Source: Acidobacteriota bacterium (GTDB lineage Bacteria; Acidobacteriota; Terriglobia; Terriglobales; Acidobacteriaceae). From it: a stretch of DNA of 40,885 bases. Shown one piece after another: positions 1 through 8,906 of the stretch (the stretch's first letter is position 1; the number at the start of each line of letters is the position of its first letter). The notes beneath the pieces were generated by a model. It saw only the letters and a program-made list of their open reading frames with translations. It was not told where the DNA came from and made no database searches. The position numbers were made by a program, and so were the translations under genes. The stretch lies in the NCBI GenBank assembly GCA_003225215.1, contig QIBC01000003.1:1-40885 (forward strand), in the 5' to 3' direction.

Positions 1-99
1 AACTACGCAGGATGCTGACCAGTCCCCAAACCTAAGCGCTTCCTGCAAGCAGAGATGATGAAGAGCAGTTACATAGATCACGTATTCGCGCACACTCTC

Positions 100-3000
100 A
101 TGTTCCCAAGAACTCTCTTTCTGGTTCTCGCCCTGGTCGCTTCCGTGTCGGCCCAGACATTTGAAATTGGCGGTCAGCAAAGCCAGCAGCAATCGCAACC
201 GCAGGCAGCGGGAAAGAAAGCTGGCAAGGGTGCCGCCCAACGGCCGCAGCAACCGGAGGAGTCTGGTATCGGGACCTTTGGCGAAAGTATTGCCGTTCAG
301 CGGGAGCAGAGGGCTGCCGACGATGCCCTGCGCCATAACAATGCCGCCGTAGCATACATGCACGCCAAACGCGCCATTGAGATGGCGCCTGGCGACTCGG
401 GACGATGGTTCACGCTCGGATACGCTGCCCGTCTGGCTGGTCACCTTTCCGATTCTGAGAACGCTTACAAACGCGGACTGCAGATCTCTCCGAATGCTGC
501 TGAAGGTCTCTCGGGTCTGGCGCAAACCTACTTCCGCATGGGACGCGTCAACGATGCCAAGCGCATGTTGCTTGACGTGATTGCAAAATATCCCAATCGC
601 GTTGACGACCAGATGATGGCCGGCGAGCTCTTCATGCAAAGCGGCGATATTCAGCAGGCGATCCAAATCCTGCAGCATGCCGAGCAGATCAAGCCGTCAG
701 CCCATTCCGAGTTGTTGATGGCGATTGGCTACATGAAGCTGAAGGACACCGCGCACGCGAAGCAGTTACTCGACTTGGCGCGCCGACGTGATCCGAATAA
801 TATCGACGTTTTCCGTGCCGTAGCAAACTTCCAGCGCGAGTCGCACGACTACCAGGGAGCCATCTCAACCCTCAAGAGCGCTCCATCGCAGAAACCCGAT
901 TTGCTCGCAGACCTCGGATACACCTACGAACTCGCGGGAATGAAGAAGGAAGCGGCGGAAACATATGACCGTTATGCCACTGCCGATGCGAAGAACATCA
1001 ATGCTCAATTAAGCGCAGCCCAGGCGTGGATGCACCTCAACGATTCCGCGAAAACGGAGCAATTCATCGATCGCGCCGCGAGTATCGATCCCAATCACTA
1101 CCGCTTGCACGCTGTTCGCGCTGCCTTTGCCAAGACGCAGAGCAAAGATGCTCTTGCAGCGTCTGAGTACGAGGCCGCGCTGGCTCACATGCCGGAAGAT
1201 GTGCCGGAAGGGCAAATCTTCCCGATCGAGCTTCGACTCAATCTATCTGAAATCTATAAAGGACTCGGCAACCGTGCCGCTGCGCAGCAGCAGATCGCTC
1301 TAGCAGAACAAGAGATCAACAAGATTCAAGCGGAGGGCCCGCAGAGAGCCGAGTTCCTGCGTGTACGCGCTTCGATTGCGACGGGCGGCAACGATTACAA
1401 CGCTGCAGCCAAAGACCTGCAGGACGCAATGAAGCTCGATCCCAACAACTCCACTATTGAACTCCAGTACGCCAACCTGCTGTGGATTATGCAAAAGAAG
1501 GCCGAATCCGAGCAGGTGTATCTGGCCGTGCTCAAGCACGATCCTAAGAACCGTTACGCGTATGAGAGTCTCGGCTATCTGATGCGCGACTCCGGCAAGG
1601 TCCCGCAGGCGGAGCAGTACTTCCATGAGATGGCAAAGCTTTATCCCGACGATTACGTTCCATATTTAGCGTTGGGCGACATGTACACGTCGCTCGACAG
1701 GCTGGATGAGGCGGAAGTCGCGTACGAGCAGGGTTACAAACTCGGGCCGCAGAACGCCGCCATCATCGCCGGCGGTTCCAACGCGGCCATTCAGAATCAC
1801 AAGTTTGAACTCGCTAAAACCTGGGTTCATCGCAGCACTCCGGCGATGATGGATGATCCCCGTATCCAGCGGGAATGGGAGCGCTCGGTATTCTTTGAAG
1901 GTAAGTATCGGGAATCGGCGCAGTTCGGATACAAGGTGCTGGCTCAGCGTCCGACGGATCTGGACGGAGCTGTTTATCTCGCTTACTCGCTTTACAACTT
2001 AGGTCGTTATGACGACACCCTCGCGTTGACTTCGCGCTACCAAGTCATATTGCCGAAGGAACCAAACTTCCCGCTGCTTGAGGGACACGTGCACAAGCAG
2101 CAAGGCTTGCTCGACAAGGCGGTCGATGATTACGGTCGCGCGCTGCAGCGCGATCCGAAGATGGCCGAAGCCTACGTGAACCGTGGTTATGTTTTGAATG
2201 ATCTGCAGGATGCGGAGGCAGCGATCTCCGATTTCGATCACGCGCTGAAGCTGCAGCCGAACAACGGCAGCGCGCGTTTAGGTGCGGCGTTTTCCAACCT
2301 CGAGTTGCATCGTGCCCATGCCGCTCTGGACCAGGTAGCACAGGCAGAAAAACTTCTTGGGACTTCGGCGCCGATTCACGAGGTGAAGGCAACCGCCTAT
2401 CGTCAGCTCCGGCAATTGCAGAAAGCTGAGACGGAATATCGCGCAGCCATCGCTATCGCTCCAAGCGATGTGGCATTACACATCGCACTCGCCGACACGC
2501 TCTACTACGAGCACAAGTATCGTCCGGCGATTGATCAATTGACGATCGCGATCCGCGAGCAGCCGGATGATCCTTTCCTCTACGCGCAGCGCGCTCATGC
2601 TGAAGCTGAATTGAAGATGCGGGCGGAGACGCTGCAAGACGTAAAGCTCGCCGAAGAACAAGGTCCGGACCAGGGAGCCGTGTTGCTTGCTACAGGCGAC
2701 GCTCTCTTGCTGCTCGGAGAAAGGGACGCCGCACAGCAACGCTTCGCGCGCGCGCTCGATGCTCCAGATGCCAATCGCGTCGAAACCCGGTTGGCCTTTG
2801 CGCGCTTGTTTGCGAATCAGCACAAGTATGACGACGCTCGCCAGCAGGTGTCGTTGGGATTCACGGAAGCGCGAGTGGGTGAAGCTGCTCCCGCGACCGC
2901 GGACGATCTCATCGCCGCTGGGAACATTTTTCTCTCCATGAACGACTTCGACCTCGCGCAAAAGCTGTATGAACGCGCCAAGGAGTCGGGCGCGGCCGAA

Positions 3001-4320
3001 GAGCAGGTTGCCATCGGCATGGCGAATGTCGCGCTTGCGCAAGGCGATGATCGACAGGCGGAACAGTACCTCGCAAGTCTCGGCAGCCGCGATCAGTACG
3101 TCGACAATTACGATTACATGCTCGCTGAAGGCGCGATTTATCGCATGCGTCATGACATGCCGAACGCAGTGAATGCATTTGCGCGCGCCAACGCGCTCGC
3201 GCCCGAGAACGAGAACCTCGAGGTGCAGCGAAGCCTGCATGAGGCTGCCGGCGAGCAGGGCATACCGGTGAACAACAAGGTGAATGTGCTGTCTGATTTT
3301 TCCCTAGCGCCGGTCTTCGATGACGCAACCATCTACGTGACCGACGCGAAGATCTTCGGACTAACGGGAAACAGCACACAGCTTCCCAGCGGCCGACGCC
3401 TGGTTGAGACGCAGTACACACAGGGCTATCGCTATCATCCCGAAGGAATTCCCGTGGTCAGCGGCTTCTTCCAGCTCGACCACTATTCAGGCAATTACTC
3501 ACTGCCGTTCGCCGCACGCGTCGTGAACACGAGCACGAATAATTACAACTTCAATGGTGGAATCAATCCGGTTCTGCGAGTCGGGAGTGCGCGGTTCGAG
3601 TTCAATACGGGACTTCAATATACGATTCGGCGCGACTCCAACGAACGCTCGAAGTTCGATGTGAACCAGAACCTCTTTCGTCAGTTCGTTTACCTGTCCA
3701 GCAGCCCGTTGTTCAATGCGCTTACGATTCGGGGACAGGCATACCACGAAGCTGGTCCATTCACTTTGCAGAACTTAAGCTCGGGAGAAAAGGGAGCGCG
3801 TATCGACTTCACGGTCGGCCGTCCCTGGGGCAAGAATGCGCTCGTGACCGGATACACGATTCGCGACCTGCAGTTTAGTCCCGTAGTCAGCGAGTTCTTT
3901 TCCACTTCTTCGTACATCGGGTTCGAGCGCAAGTTTGGGCAGAAATTGACGGTGACTCCGATGGTGGAAATGATCCGCTCATGGAGAGTGCAGGCTCCGC
4001 AATTCGCACGCGCAGAAGCATTTATGCCGGCAGGCAGCTTTGAATATCGTCCTACTGAAAAGTGGACCGTAAACGGAAACTTTGCATGGCAATCTGGGCG
4101 GGGAAAGGACCCATTGTTACATGCATATGACAACGTGCAGAGCGGAATCTACATCTCTTACCTAAAGCCGTTGCGCCAGAACCAGCGTGACGGACTAGGT
4201 GAATTTTCGGTCGAGTACCCCATACGGTTCTCGGCTGGCATCCAACAACAGAGCTTCTTTAATTTGGCTGGCCACGGACAGACGGAGATTGTACCGGTAA
4301 TTCGTCTAACGCTTTTTTAG
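100..4320 (+). CDS. Secreted TPR-repeat protein with C-terminal outer-membrane beta-barrel (BcsC/PelB/NfrA-like architecture)
   Basis: Very large protein of about 1,406 residues. It opens with a hydrophobic signal peptide (MFPRTLFLVLALVASVSAQ), followed by a Gln/Lys-rich linker. Roughly twenty or more tetratricopeptide repeats follow, with recurring A.......P.....A.. patterns, up to about residue 1050. The last ~330 residues are rich in alternating aromatic and polar strands and end in ...VIRLTLF, a terminal Phe typical of outer-membrane barrels. This architecture is known from exopolysaccharide exporters such as BcsC and PelB and from NfrA. A role in periplasmic scaffolding and export of a polymer is inferred from that and from the flippase gene downstream. 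The start at 100 was chosen because the signal peptide begins there; an in-frame ATG at 55 adds 15 residues, and neither has a good ribosome site. Confidence 0.85.
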   Translation: MFPRTLFLVLALVASVSAQTFEIGGQQSQQQSQPQAAGKKAGKGAAQRPQQPEESGIGTFGESIAVQREQRAADDALRHNNAAVAYMHAKRAIEMAPGDSGRWFTLGYAARLAGHLSDSENAYKRGLQISPNAAEGLSGLAQTYFRMGRVNDAKRMLLDVIAKYPNRVDDQMMAGELFMQSGDIQQAIQILQHAEQIKPSAHSELLMAIGYMKLKDTAHAKQLLDLARRRDPNNIDVFRAVANFQRESHDYQGAISTLKSAPSQKPDLLADLGYTYELAGMKKEAAETYDRYATADAKNINAQLSAAQAWMHLNDSAKTEQFIDRAASIDPNHYRLHAVRAAFAKTQSKDALAASEYEAALAHMPEDVPEGQIFPIELRLNLSEIYKGLGNRAAAQQQIALAEQEINKIQAEGPQRAEFLRVRASIATGGNDYNAAAKDLQDAMKLDPNNSTIELQYANLLWIMQKKAESEQVYLAVLKHDPKNRYAYESLGYLMRDSGKVPQAEQYFHEMAKLYPDDYVPYLALGDMYTSLDRLDEAEVAYEQGYKLGPQNAAIIAGGSNAAIQNHKFELAKTWVHRSTPAMMDDPRIQREWERSVFFEGKYRESAQFGYKVLAQRPTDLDGAVYLAYSLYNLGRYDDTLALTSRYQVILPKEPNFPLLEGHVHKQQGLLDKAVDDYGRALQRDPKMAEAYVNRGYVLNDLQDAEAAISDFDHALKLQPNNGSARLGAAFSNLELHRAHAALDQVAQAEKLLGTSAPIHEVKATAYRQLRQLQKAETEYRAAIAIAPSDVALHIALADTLYYEHKYRPAIDQLTIAIREQPDDPFLYAQRAHAEAELKMRAETLQDVKLAEEQGPDQGAVLLATGDALLLLGERDAAQQRFARALDAPDANRVETRLAFARLFANQHKYDDARQQVSLGFTEARVGEAAPATADDLIAAGNIFLSMNDFDLAQKLYERAKESGAAEEQVAIGMANVALAQGDDRQAEQYLASLGSRDQYVDNYDYMLAEGAIYRMRHDMPNAVNAFARANALAPENENLEVQRSLHEAAGEQGIPVNNKVNVLSDFSLAPVFDDATIYVTDAKIFGLTGNSTQLPSGRRLVETQYTQGYRYHPEGIPVVSGFFQLDHYSGNYSLPFAARVVNTSTNNYNFNGGINPVLRVGSARFEFNTGLQYTIRRDSNERSKFDVNQNLFRQFVYLSSSPLFNALTIRGQAYHEAGPFTLQNLSSGEKGARIDFTVGRPWGKNALVTGYTIRDLQFSPVVSEFFSTSSYIGFERKFGQKLTVTPMVEMIRSWRVQAPQFARAEAFMPAGSFEYRPTEKWTVNGNFAWQSGRGKDPLLHAYDNVQSGIYISYLKPLRQNQRDGLGEFSVEYPIRFSAGIQQQSFFNLAGHGQTEIVPVIRLTLF

Positions 4321-4410
4321 GGCCAGAAGGGCCTCGATGGAAATTAGTCTACTGTTAGGGATCTCGCTCTGCTCGACAACTCCATGCGCTCCTGCGCCGC
4401 GGAGGCTGGT

Positions 4411-5589
4411 ATGGATGTAAGAGCGATTGTCTTGATCGGACCTGCGGGCGAATCGAACGATCGCCCGACACCTGTTACCGATTCTCAGGAAAACTTTGCT
4501 GGAATCCCGTTCAGCATTCTTCCCGTATTAGGACACACGGCGTTGGGGCGGGTTGTCGAGTGCTTGAAATGCGCCGGAATCGATTCCGTTACAGTGCTTA
4601 GCGCAGCGAACGCGGAGTCGCCCTTTGTCAAGGATTCCGACCATCCGAAGATCAAGTGGCAAAATGTGGCGGATGCTCAGCTTTGGCGAGCCGCAGAGGA
4701 TGAGTTCGATCATTTGGCTCGCGGTGGAGCCGAGCTGGTACTGGTCGTACGCCTGGGAGCGTACGCGGAAATAGAAATCGATCCGCTACTGCAATTTCAT
4801 CTCGATCAATGCAATCACATTACGCAGGTTGCCGCTGCCGACGGACCATTGGACTATTTTGTTCTCTCCGGCTCCCGGCGTAATGATGCCGCGTTTCTGC
4901 TGCGCAACAAGCTGGGAAGAATGCGCGTGCAAGCGCGCCCGTATATCACGGGCGGATACGTGAATCGATTACAGACGGCTGCCGACTTACGGCGGCTGAC
5001 GCTCGATAGCCTCTTGCAGAAGACCTCGATTCGACCGCAAGGCGAACAGGTTCGACCGGGCGTATGGCTGGGACAAGGAGCCAAGATCGACCACAATGTA
5101 CGCCTGGTCGCGCCTTGCTACATCGGACCGTACGCGAGAGTTCGTTCGGGTTCGCTCATTACTCGGGGCAGTTCGCTCGAACATCACACTATCGTCGATT
5201 GAGGGACTGTGGTCGAGGCAAGCACGTTGCTTCCCTTTTCCTATCTCGGTCCCGGGCTCGATCTAGTGCACTCGGTAGTCGGCTCCAACCGCATTGCAAG
5301 CGTGAAGCACGCTGCAGAACTTGAGATCGAGGACAAGACCCTGGTCTCGGTTGTGCCTACTTCGTCGATCTGGCGCACCGTTCGCCACGCTTCGCGCCTT
5401 GTGAGCTTTGTGCCGCATCAGATATTCGTGAATCTGTTTGGCGGACGAAAAGCCCAGGAATCACGGCCTTGTCTGGAGAGCATCGATAGCGACTTCGATC
5501 CCCGAACCGTGGCCCGGCCCGTGGTGCAAGACCGTCAACCGTTGACTCCAAGCGTTGTCACACGAATGAGGGAATATGGAAACCAGTAG
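4411..5589 (+). pseudogene. Nucleotidyltransferase-like protein with left-handed beta-helix, interrupted by in-frame TGA
   Basis: One reading frame runs from 4411 to 5589 but contains a TGA at 5200-5202. The upstream part (263 aa) has a degenerate sugar-nucleotidyltransferase-like N-terminus (RAIVLIGPAGE, then ILPVLGHTALGRVVECL) and enters hexapeptide repeats (WLGQGAKIDHNVRLVAPCYI). The downstream part continues the same helix (GTVVEASTLLPFSYLGPGLD) without a gap, so this was originally one ~392-residue protein. ATG 4411 was preferred over 4384 because GGAGG lies 5 bases upstream. The 3' end overlaps the STAS gene by 14 bases, which suggests an operon. A GTG at 5209 preceded by GAGGG could restart translation and yield two polypeptides. 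A role in activating or modifying a sugar precursor is inferred. Nonsense mutation or sequence error is the simplest reading. Confidence 0.7.
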
Positions 5590-5974
5590 GCCCGTAGTCG
5601 TAAAGAGGATGCCGGACAAAGTGAATCGACAGGAGGCGCAGAAGTTCTTCGCCGATGTGCAGCCCTTTGTGACCTCAGACCGTCCGCAGCTCGTCTTCGA
5701 TCTCTCGCAGGTGAAGCAGCTCGATGCCGCGGGAGTTGAAATGCTCCTGCGCTGCGTTGCGGAAGTAATGAAGCGTGATGGCGACTTGAAGCTGGCTTCT
5801 CCTTCGCGCCAGGCAAGCATGGTGCTCGAGCTGACGCGCACAGACCGATTGTTCGAAATCTACGCGAGCTCGACCGAAGCCGCCCGAAGCTTCTCCGGAT
5901 TTCTGCCTAACGCGATGCAATCGATTTCGGCGTTTCCGAGGTCGGGTGCGGATGGCACTCAGATGGCCGCTTGA
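5576..5974 (+). CDS. STAS-domain protein (anti-sigma-factor antagonist-like) lacking the phosphorylatable Ser
   Basis: A 132-residue single-domain protein with the STAS pattern: a strand (QLVFDLSQVKQLDAAGVEMLL, residues 38-58), then a helix and a second strand (GDLKLASPSRQASMVLELTRTDRLFEIY). In SpoIIAA-type antagonists the loop reads D-S-S-G and the serine is phosphorylated by a partner kinase. Here it reads D-A-A-G (residues 50-53), so that switch is absent. The ATG overlaps the 3' end of the preceding frame by 14 bases, so it is probably translationally coupled. No anti-sigma kinase gene lies nearby. It may act as a constitutive binding module for a protein of the exopolysaccharide block; that role is inferred. 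Confidence 0.8.
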   Translation: METSRPVVVKRMPDKVNRQEAQKFFADVQPFVTSDRPQLVFDLSQVKQLDAAGVEMLLRCVAEVMKRDGDLKLASPSRQASMVLELTRTDRLFEIYASSTEAARSFSGFLPNAMQSISAFPRSGADGTQMAA

Positions 5975-6076
5975 GCCGGACCTCTTCTTGAAGCATTTCG
6001 ACATCCAAAGCAGCAGCACCGAACGATGCTGCGCGCTAGAGCAACGGAATAAGACGGGCATCAGCATCTCTCCGCA

Positions 6077-7381
6077 ATGAGTTTAGGCTCCGACACAATT
6101 TCATTACCGCTTCGCGCTGGATGGCGCGTACGTTACGCCGATTGGATTGAGAACGGGGTTGCTTCGCGCGTATTGGGCGGCAGCATCGTCATGCTGCTTG
6201 GCTCCGGGCTCGTAGCCAGTATCAACTTCGGATTCAACGTTAGCATGGCTCGCCTGCTGGGACCGGCGCTATTCGCACAGATCGCCGCCGTTGTGACGCT
6301 GTTGATGTTGCTCTCCTCGGTCAGCCTGTCATTCCAGATGGTGTGCGCCAAGTTCGTTGCCCGCAATGCCACGACGTCCAGCAAACTCGCTGTCTTTCAT
6401 GACCTGAGGCGTAAGGCGTGGATCGTCGGCGCAGCAATCGCAATCGCCCTCACGATTGCCAAGCGGCCAATCGCCCAATACCTGCGGATGTCTGACTCAT
6501 GGCTGATTGCGGTCTTCGCGCTCGGTATGACGTTCTACACGCCACTTGGTGTAAAGCGCGGCAACATGCAAGGGCTGTGCCAATTTGGAGCGCTGTCTCG
6601 CAACTATATTCTCGAGGCCGCTTCGAAACTGGCCCTGGCCATTGTCCTGGTCGAACTTGGATATGGTGTGATGGGAGCCGTCGGAGCGATTTCCGCGTCG
6701 ATTCTGGCCGCGATCCTAATTCCCGGACCCAGGGTTCTGGCTGCGACCGACCTGGGAACGGAAGAGATGATTCCCGCATCGTTCGGCGAAGGCATCCAGG
6801 CGATTGTGTTCTTCATCGGTCAAGTAATCATCAACAATATCGATATCATTCTCGTGAAGCACTTCTTCACTGCGGAACTGGCCGGCTTCTATGCTGCCGT
6901 TGCGCTGGTGGGTCGGGTGTTGTACTTCGCTGCGTGGTCCATCGTCAGCGCGATGTTCCCGATCAGCGCGGCTGCAAAAGACGACGACACGAAGCACGTG
7001 CTTCTGCCCCTGCTGATCGTGCTGGCGATATCGATCGCGTTCATCGGCGTTCTGGCGCTGTTTCCTGGATTCATCATTCATTTGATTCTTGGCGAGAGCT
7101 TCCGGTCTGCAGAGCCGCTTCTGAGTCTGTATGCCTCGGCAACCGGACTCTACGCTCTTTCGGTTGTGTTGATGACATATGAAATGTCGCGAAAGATCGC
7201 AAACACCGGATGGCTGCAACTGCTGATCAGCGGGGCCCTGGTCTTTTTGATTTACACATTTCACTCCAGTTTGCGACAGGTAATCGTCGTGCAGATCGTG
7301 CTGATGGCGCTGATGCTGCTGTTAGTTTCACTTCCATTTTTGCGTTCCATCAGACGTCTCAGATGGAAGGAGTCCGTATGA
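6077..7381 (+). CDS. Polysaccharide flippase (Wzx/MATE-like membrane transporter)
   Basis: A 434-residue polytopic membrane protein with about twelve hydrophobic segments. The first (SIVMLLGSGLVASINFGFNV) is followed by the MARLLGPALFAQIA turn typical of the polysaccharide transporter family, whose members flip lipid-linked sugar units across the inner membrane. Later segments include AIVFFIGQVIINNIDIILVK and AGFYAAVALVGRVLYF, a conserved pattern of the family. The 3' end overlaps the next gene in an ATGA-type junction. Position after a nucleotidyltransferase-like gene and downstream of a TPR/barrel exporter supports a role in building an exopolysaccharide or O-antigen-like polymer. The substrate cannot be told from sequence. 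Confidence 0.85.
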   Translation: MSLGSDTISLPLRAGWRVRYADWIENGVASRVLGGSIVMLLGSGLVASINFGFNVSMARLLGPALFAQIAAVVTLLMLLSSVSLSFQMVCAKFVARNATTSSKLAVFHDLRRKAWIVGAAIAIALTIAKRPIAQYLRMSDSWLIAVFALGMTFYTPLGVKRGNMQGLCQFGALSRNYILEAASKLALAIVLVELGYGVMGAVGAISASILAAILIPGPRVLAATDLGTEEMIPASFGEGIQAIVFFIGQVIINNIDIILVKHFFTAELAGFYAAVALVGRVLYFAAWSIVSAMFPISAAAKDDDTKHVLLPLLIVLAISIAFIGVLALFPGFIIHLILGESFRSAEPLLSLYASATGLYALSVVLMTYEMSRKIANTGWLQLLISGALVFLIYTFHSSLRQVIVVQIVLMALMLLLVSLPFLRSIRRLRWKESV

Positions 7382-8112
7382 TTCTTAACCGCCGCGTCAC
7401 TGAAGCCGAAGTTATCGCCGAATTCCTAAAAAATGAGTTTTATCAGAAGCAATATGACAAGGATCGGAAAGAGTTCGAGCCTATCGTCCTCAATCCGGAT
7501 CTGACCGACGATGCGCAGAACGTCGTTCGACGTGCATTACTGTATCGGCGACGTGGACACATGCTGCGCGAGATACCGACCGACACGATCTGGCACGAGG
7601 CCACGATCGACGCGGACGATCTGAAACGCATCCGTGTGTTTCCGCGTGCGCACTGGCGCAAGATCTCCGATGGCAGCTTTCTGTTGAGCGAGATCGTCAG
7701 ACGAATCTGCGAGTCCGCAATTGGGGAAAAGGATCCGGCATTCCTGAAAATCCAACAACTGCGTTACCGCTTGCAATGCGAACCACTCAATTCGACCGTG
7801 TTGCTGATTGGCGTCGATGAAGAATTGCCACTCACGATTTTGGAAGGTAACCATCGCCTGGCGGCTGCGATGCTGGTGTCGCCTCAACTCGTGCATACTG
7901 GATTCCGCATGATCTGCGGCCTCTCGCCGCGCATGTACGAGTCGTGCTGGTATGACACCAATATCCCCACTTTGTGGACCTACGTGAAGAATCGACTCAA
8001 CAATCTTGTGGACAAAGAAGCCAATATTGAGCGCGCGCTCGCCACTGGCGGCGAGAACGCGTCTCCGGCCTTTGCTAGGACCTTGAAAACTGAGAAGGCG
8101 CAAGCCAAGTAG
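7378..8112 (+). CDS. Uncharacterised protein with EGNHR motif (ParB/sulfiredoxin-like signature)
   Basis: A 244-residue soluble protein. The start at ATG 7378 was chosen because GGAAGGAG precedes it and it overlaps the flippase stop (ATGA), which implies coupled translation. The recognisable part is VLLIGVDEELPLTILEGNHR followed by LAAAML (EGNHR at 156-160). This is reminiscent of the ParB N-terminal/sulfiredoxin fold, in which a G.HR loop binds a nucleotide phosphate. Flanking residues (HWRKISDGSFLLSEIV, CGLSPRMYESCWYDTNIPTLW) match nothing I know. There are no membrane segments. Being coupled to a flippase, it may modify a nucleotide-sugar or a protein of the pathway, but that is speculation. 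Catalytic activity is unproven. Confidence 0.75.
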   Translation: MILNRRVTEAEVIAEFLKNEFYQKQYDKDRKEFEPIVLNPDLTDDAQNVVRRALLYRRRGHMLREIPTDTIWHEATIDADDLKRIRVFPRAHWRKISDGSFLLSEIVRRICESAIGEKDPAFLKIQQLRYRLQCEPLNSTVLLIGVDEELPLTILEGNHRLAAAMLVSPQLVHTGFRMICGLSPRMYESCWYDTNIPTLWTYVKNRLNNLVDKEANIERALATGGENASPAFARTLKTEKAQAK

Positions 8113-8145
8113 GACAACCGGACTGCGAAGCTCCTGTGCTTCTGA

Positions 8146-8205
8146 GCTGCTGAGCCACAAGCTCGCGGCGCGTTGAAAAGCTTTGCAGTTCAGAAACTCA
8201 GCAGC
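8146..8205. repeat. 9-bp inverted repeat in intergenic gap
   Basis: GCTGCTGAG at 8146-8154 is mirrored by CTCAGCAGC at 8197-8205 with a 42-base spacer. There is no T-tract, so it is not a clear terminator. The gap (8113-8299) also carries several degenerate AGCTTCTGAGC-like words. Confidence 0.3.
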
Positions 8206-8299
8206 CTGGATGTTTAGCAGCTCGGTTCCAACCTGCAGCTCTCCTGCCGCATCTTTTGCTAGGAGCGCCTGATTTTAGTCAATTCCCACCGGAGTAGTT

Positions 8300-8872
8300 A
8301 TGACACTGAAGCAACTCGCTTCGCGCTTCCTGGCCTTGATCCTATCGGCCCTGCTGTGCAACCTATCGCCGTTTGCGGCAGCTCAGACTACTGCCTCAGC
8401 ACCCCAGACGTCATCCGCACAAGATCAAAGCTCGCAAAATGTGAATGCGCCGGCGGAGCAGCAAAGTCGCCAAGCTCCTGATGATCGTAGTGGGCCTGCA
8501 CGATACGATCCCGCTCAAGCTCCGCTTACTCCTGTACCGAGCGCGCGTCCGGCTGAAACCAATGCAACACCGCCCGATGCACCGAGCGAAGTGCAGCGCG
8601 CTCAGCAAGCACAGCCGGCAAAGAACAATCCGCAACCGGCACCTGCTCAGCCTGAAACCGTAAATCCACTCGGTACTGCAACGGCGCAGCAAGGAGCAAC
8701 GCGCGGCGGAGTTGCGTCGCGCCCGGCGGGCGAAGCCATTGCTCCAGCCAAACAGCGCCAGGTTCACTCCATGCTGATTAAGTTGGGATTGGTTGCGGCG
8801 GGCGCCGTTGCTGTGGGCACCGTGGTTGGATTGACTCGCGGTACCTCAAGCGTTCCACCCGGAGCACGATAA
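8300..8872 (+). CDS. Secreted Pro/Gln/Ala-rich protein with C-terminal membrane anchor, function unknown
   Basis: A 190-residue protein with an N-terminal signal peptide (FLALILSALLCNLSPFAAA, residues ~10-28). A low-complexity stretch rich in Pro, Ala, Gln and Ser follows (residues 30-150), then a hydrophobic segment (LIKLGLVAAGAVAVGTVVGL) near residues 154-173 and a short tail. A GGAG lies upstream of the ATG. This layout suggests an exported, membrane-tethered spacer protein. No enzymatic domain is visible. It sits between the EGNHR protein and the kinase-like gene on the same strand, so it may belong to the same envelope module. I do not recognise the family. Confidence 0.7.
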   Translation: MTLKQLASRFLALILSALLCNLSPFAAAQTTASAPQTSSAQDQSSQNVNAPAEQQSRQAPDDRSGPARYDPAQAPLTPVPSARPAETNATPPDAPSEVQRAQQAQPAKNNPQPAPAQPETVNPLGTATAQQGATRGGVASRPAGEAIAPAKQRQVHSMLIKLGLVAAGAVAVGTVVGLTRGTSSVPPGAR

Positions 8873-8906
8873 CAACATTCAACAATCTCAAAGGGATCTG
8901 AGCCAG

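Noticed and set aside
2-58. A frame ending TGA at 56-58 that overlaps ATG 55 could be the tail of an upstream gene
   Set aside because: Only 18 codons are visible and another frame also ends nearby at 35; too short to call.
2476-3240. Long minus-strand frame opposite the TPR gene
   Set aside because: No protein-like motifs; explained by codon bias of the real gene on the other strand.
8146-8205. Terminator reading of the 9-bp inverted repeat
   Set aside because: Long spacer and no T-run.
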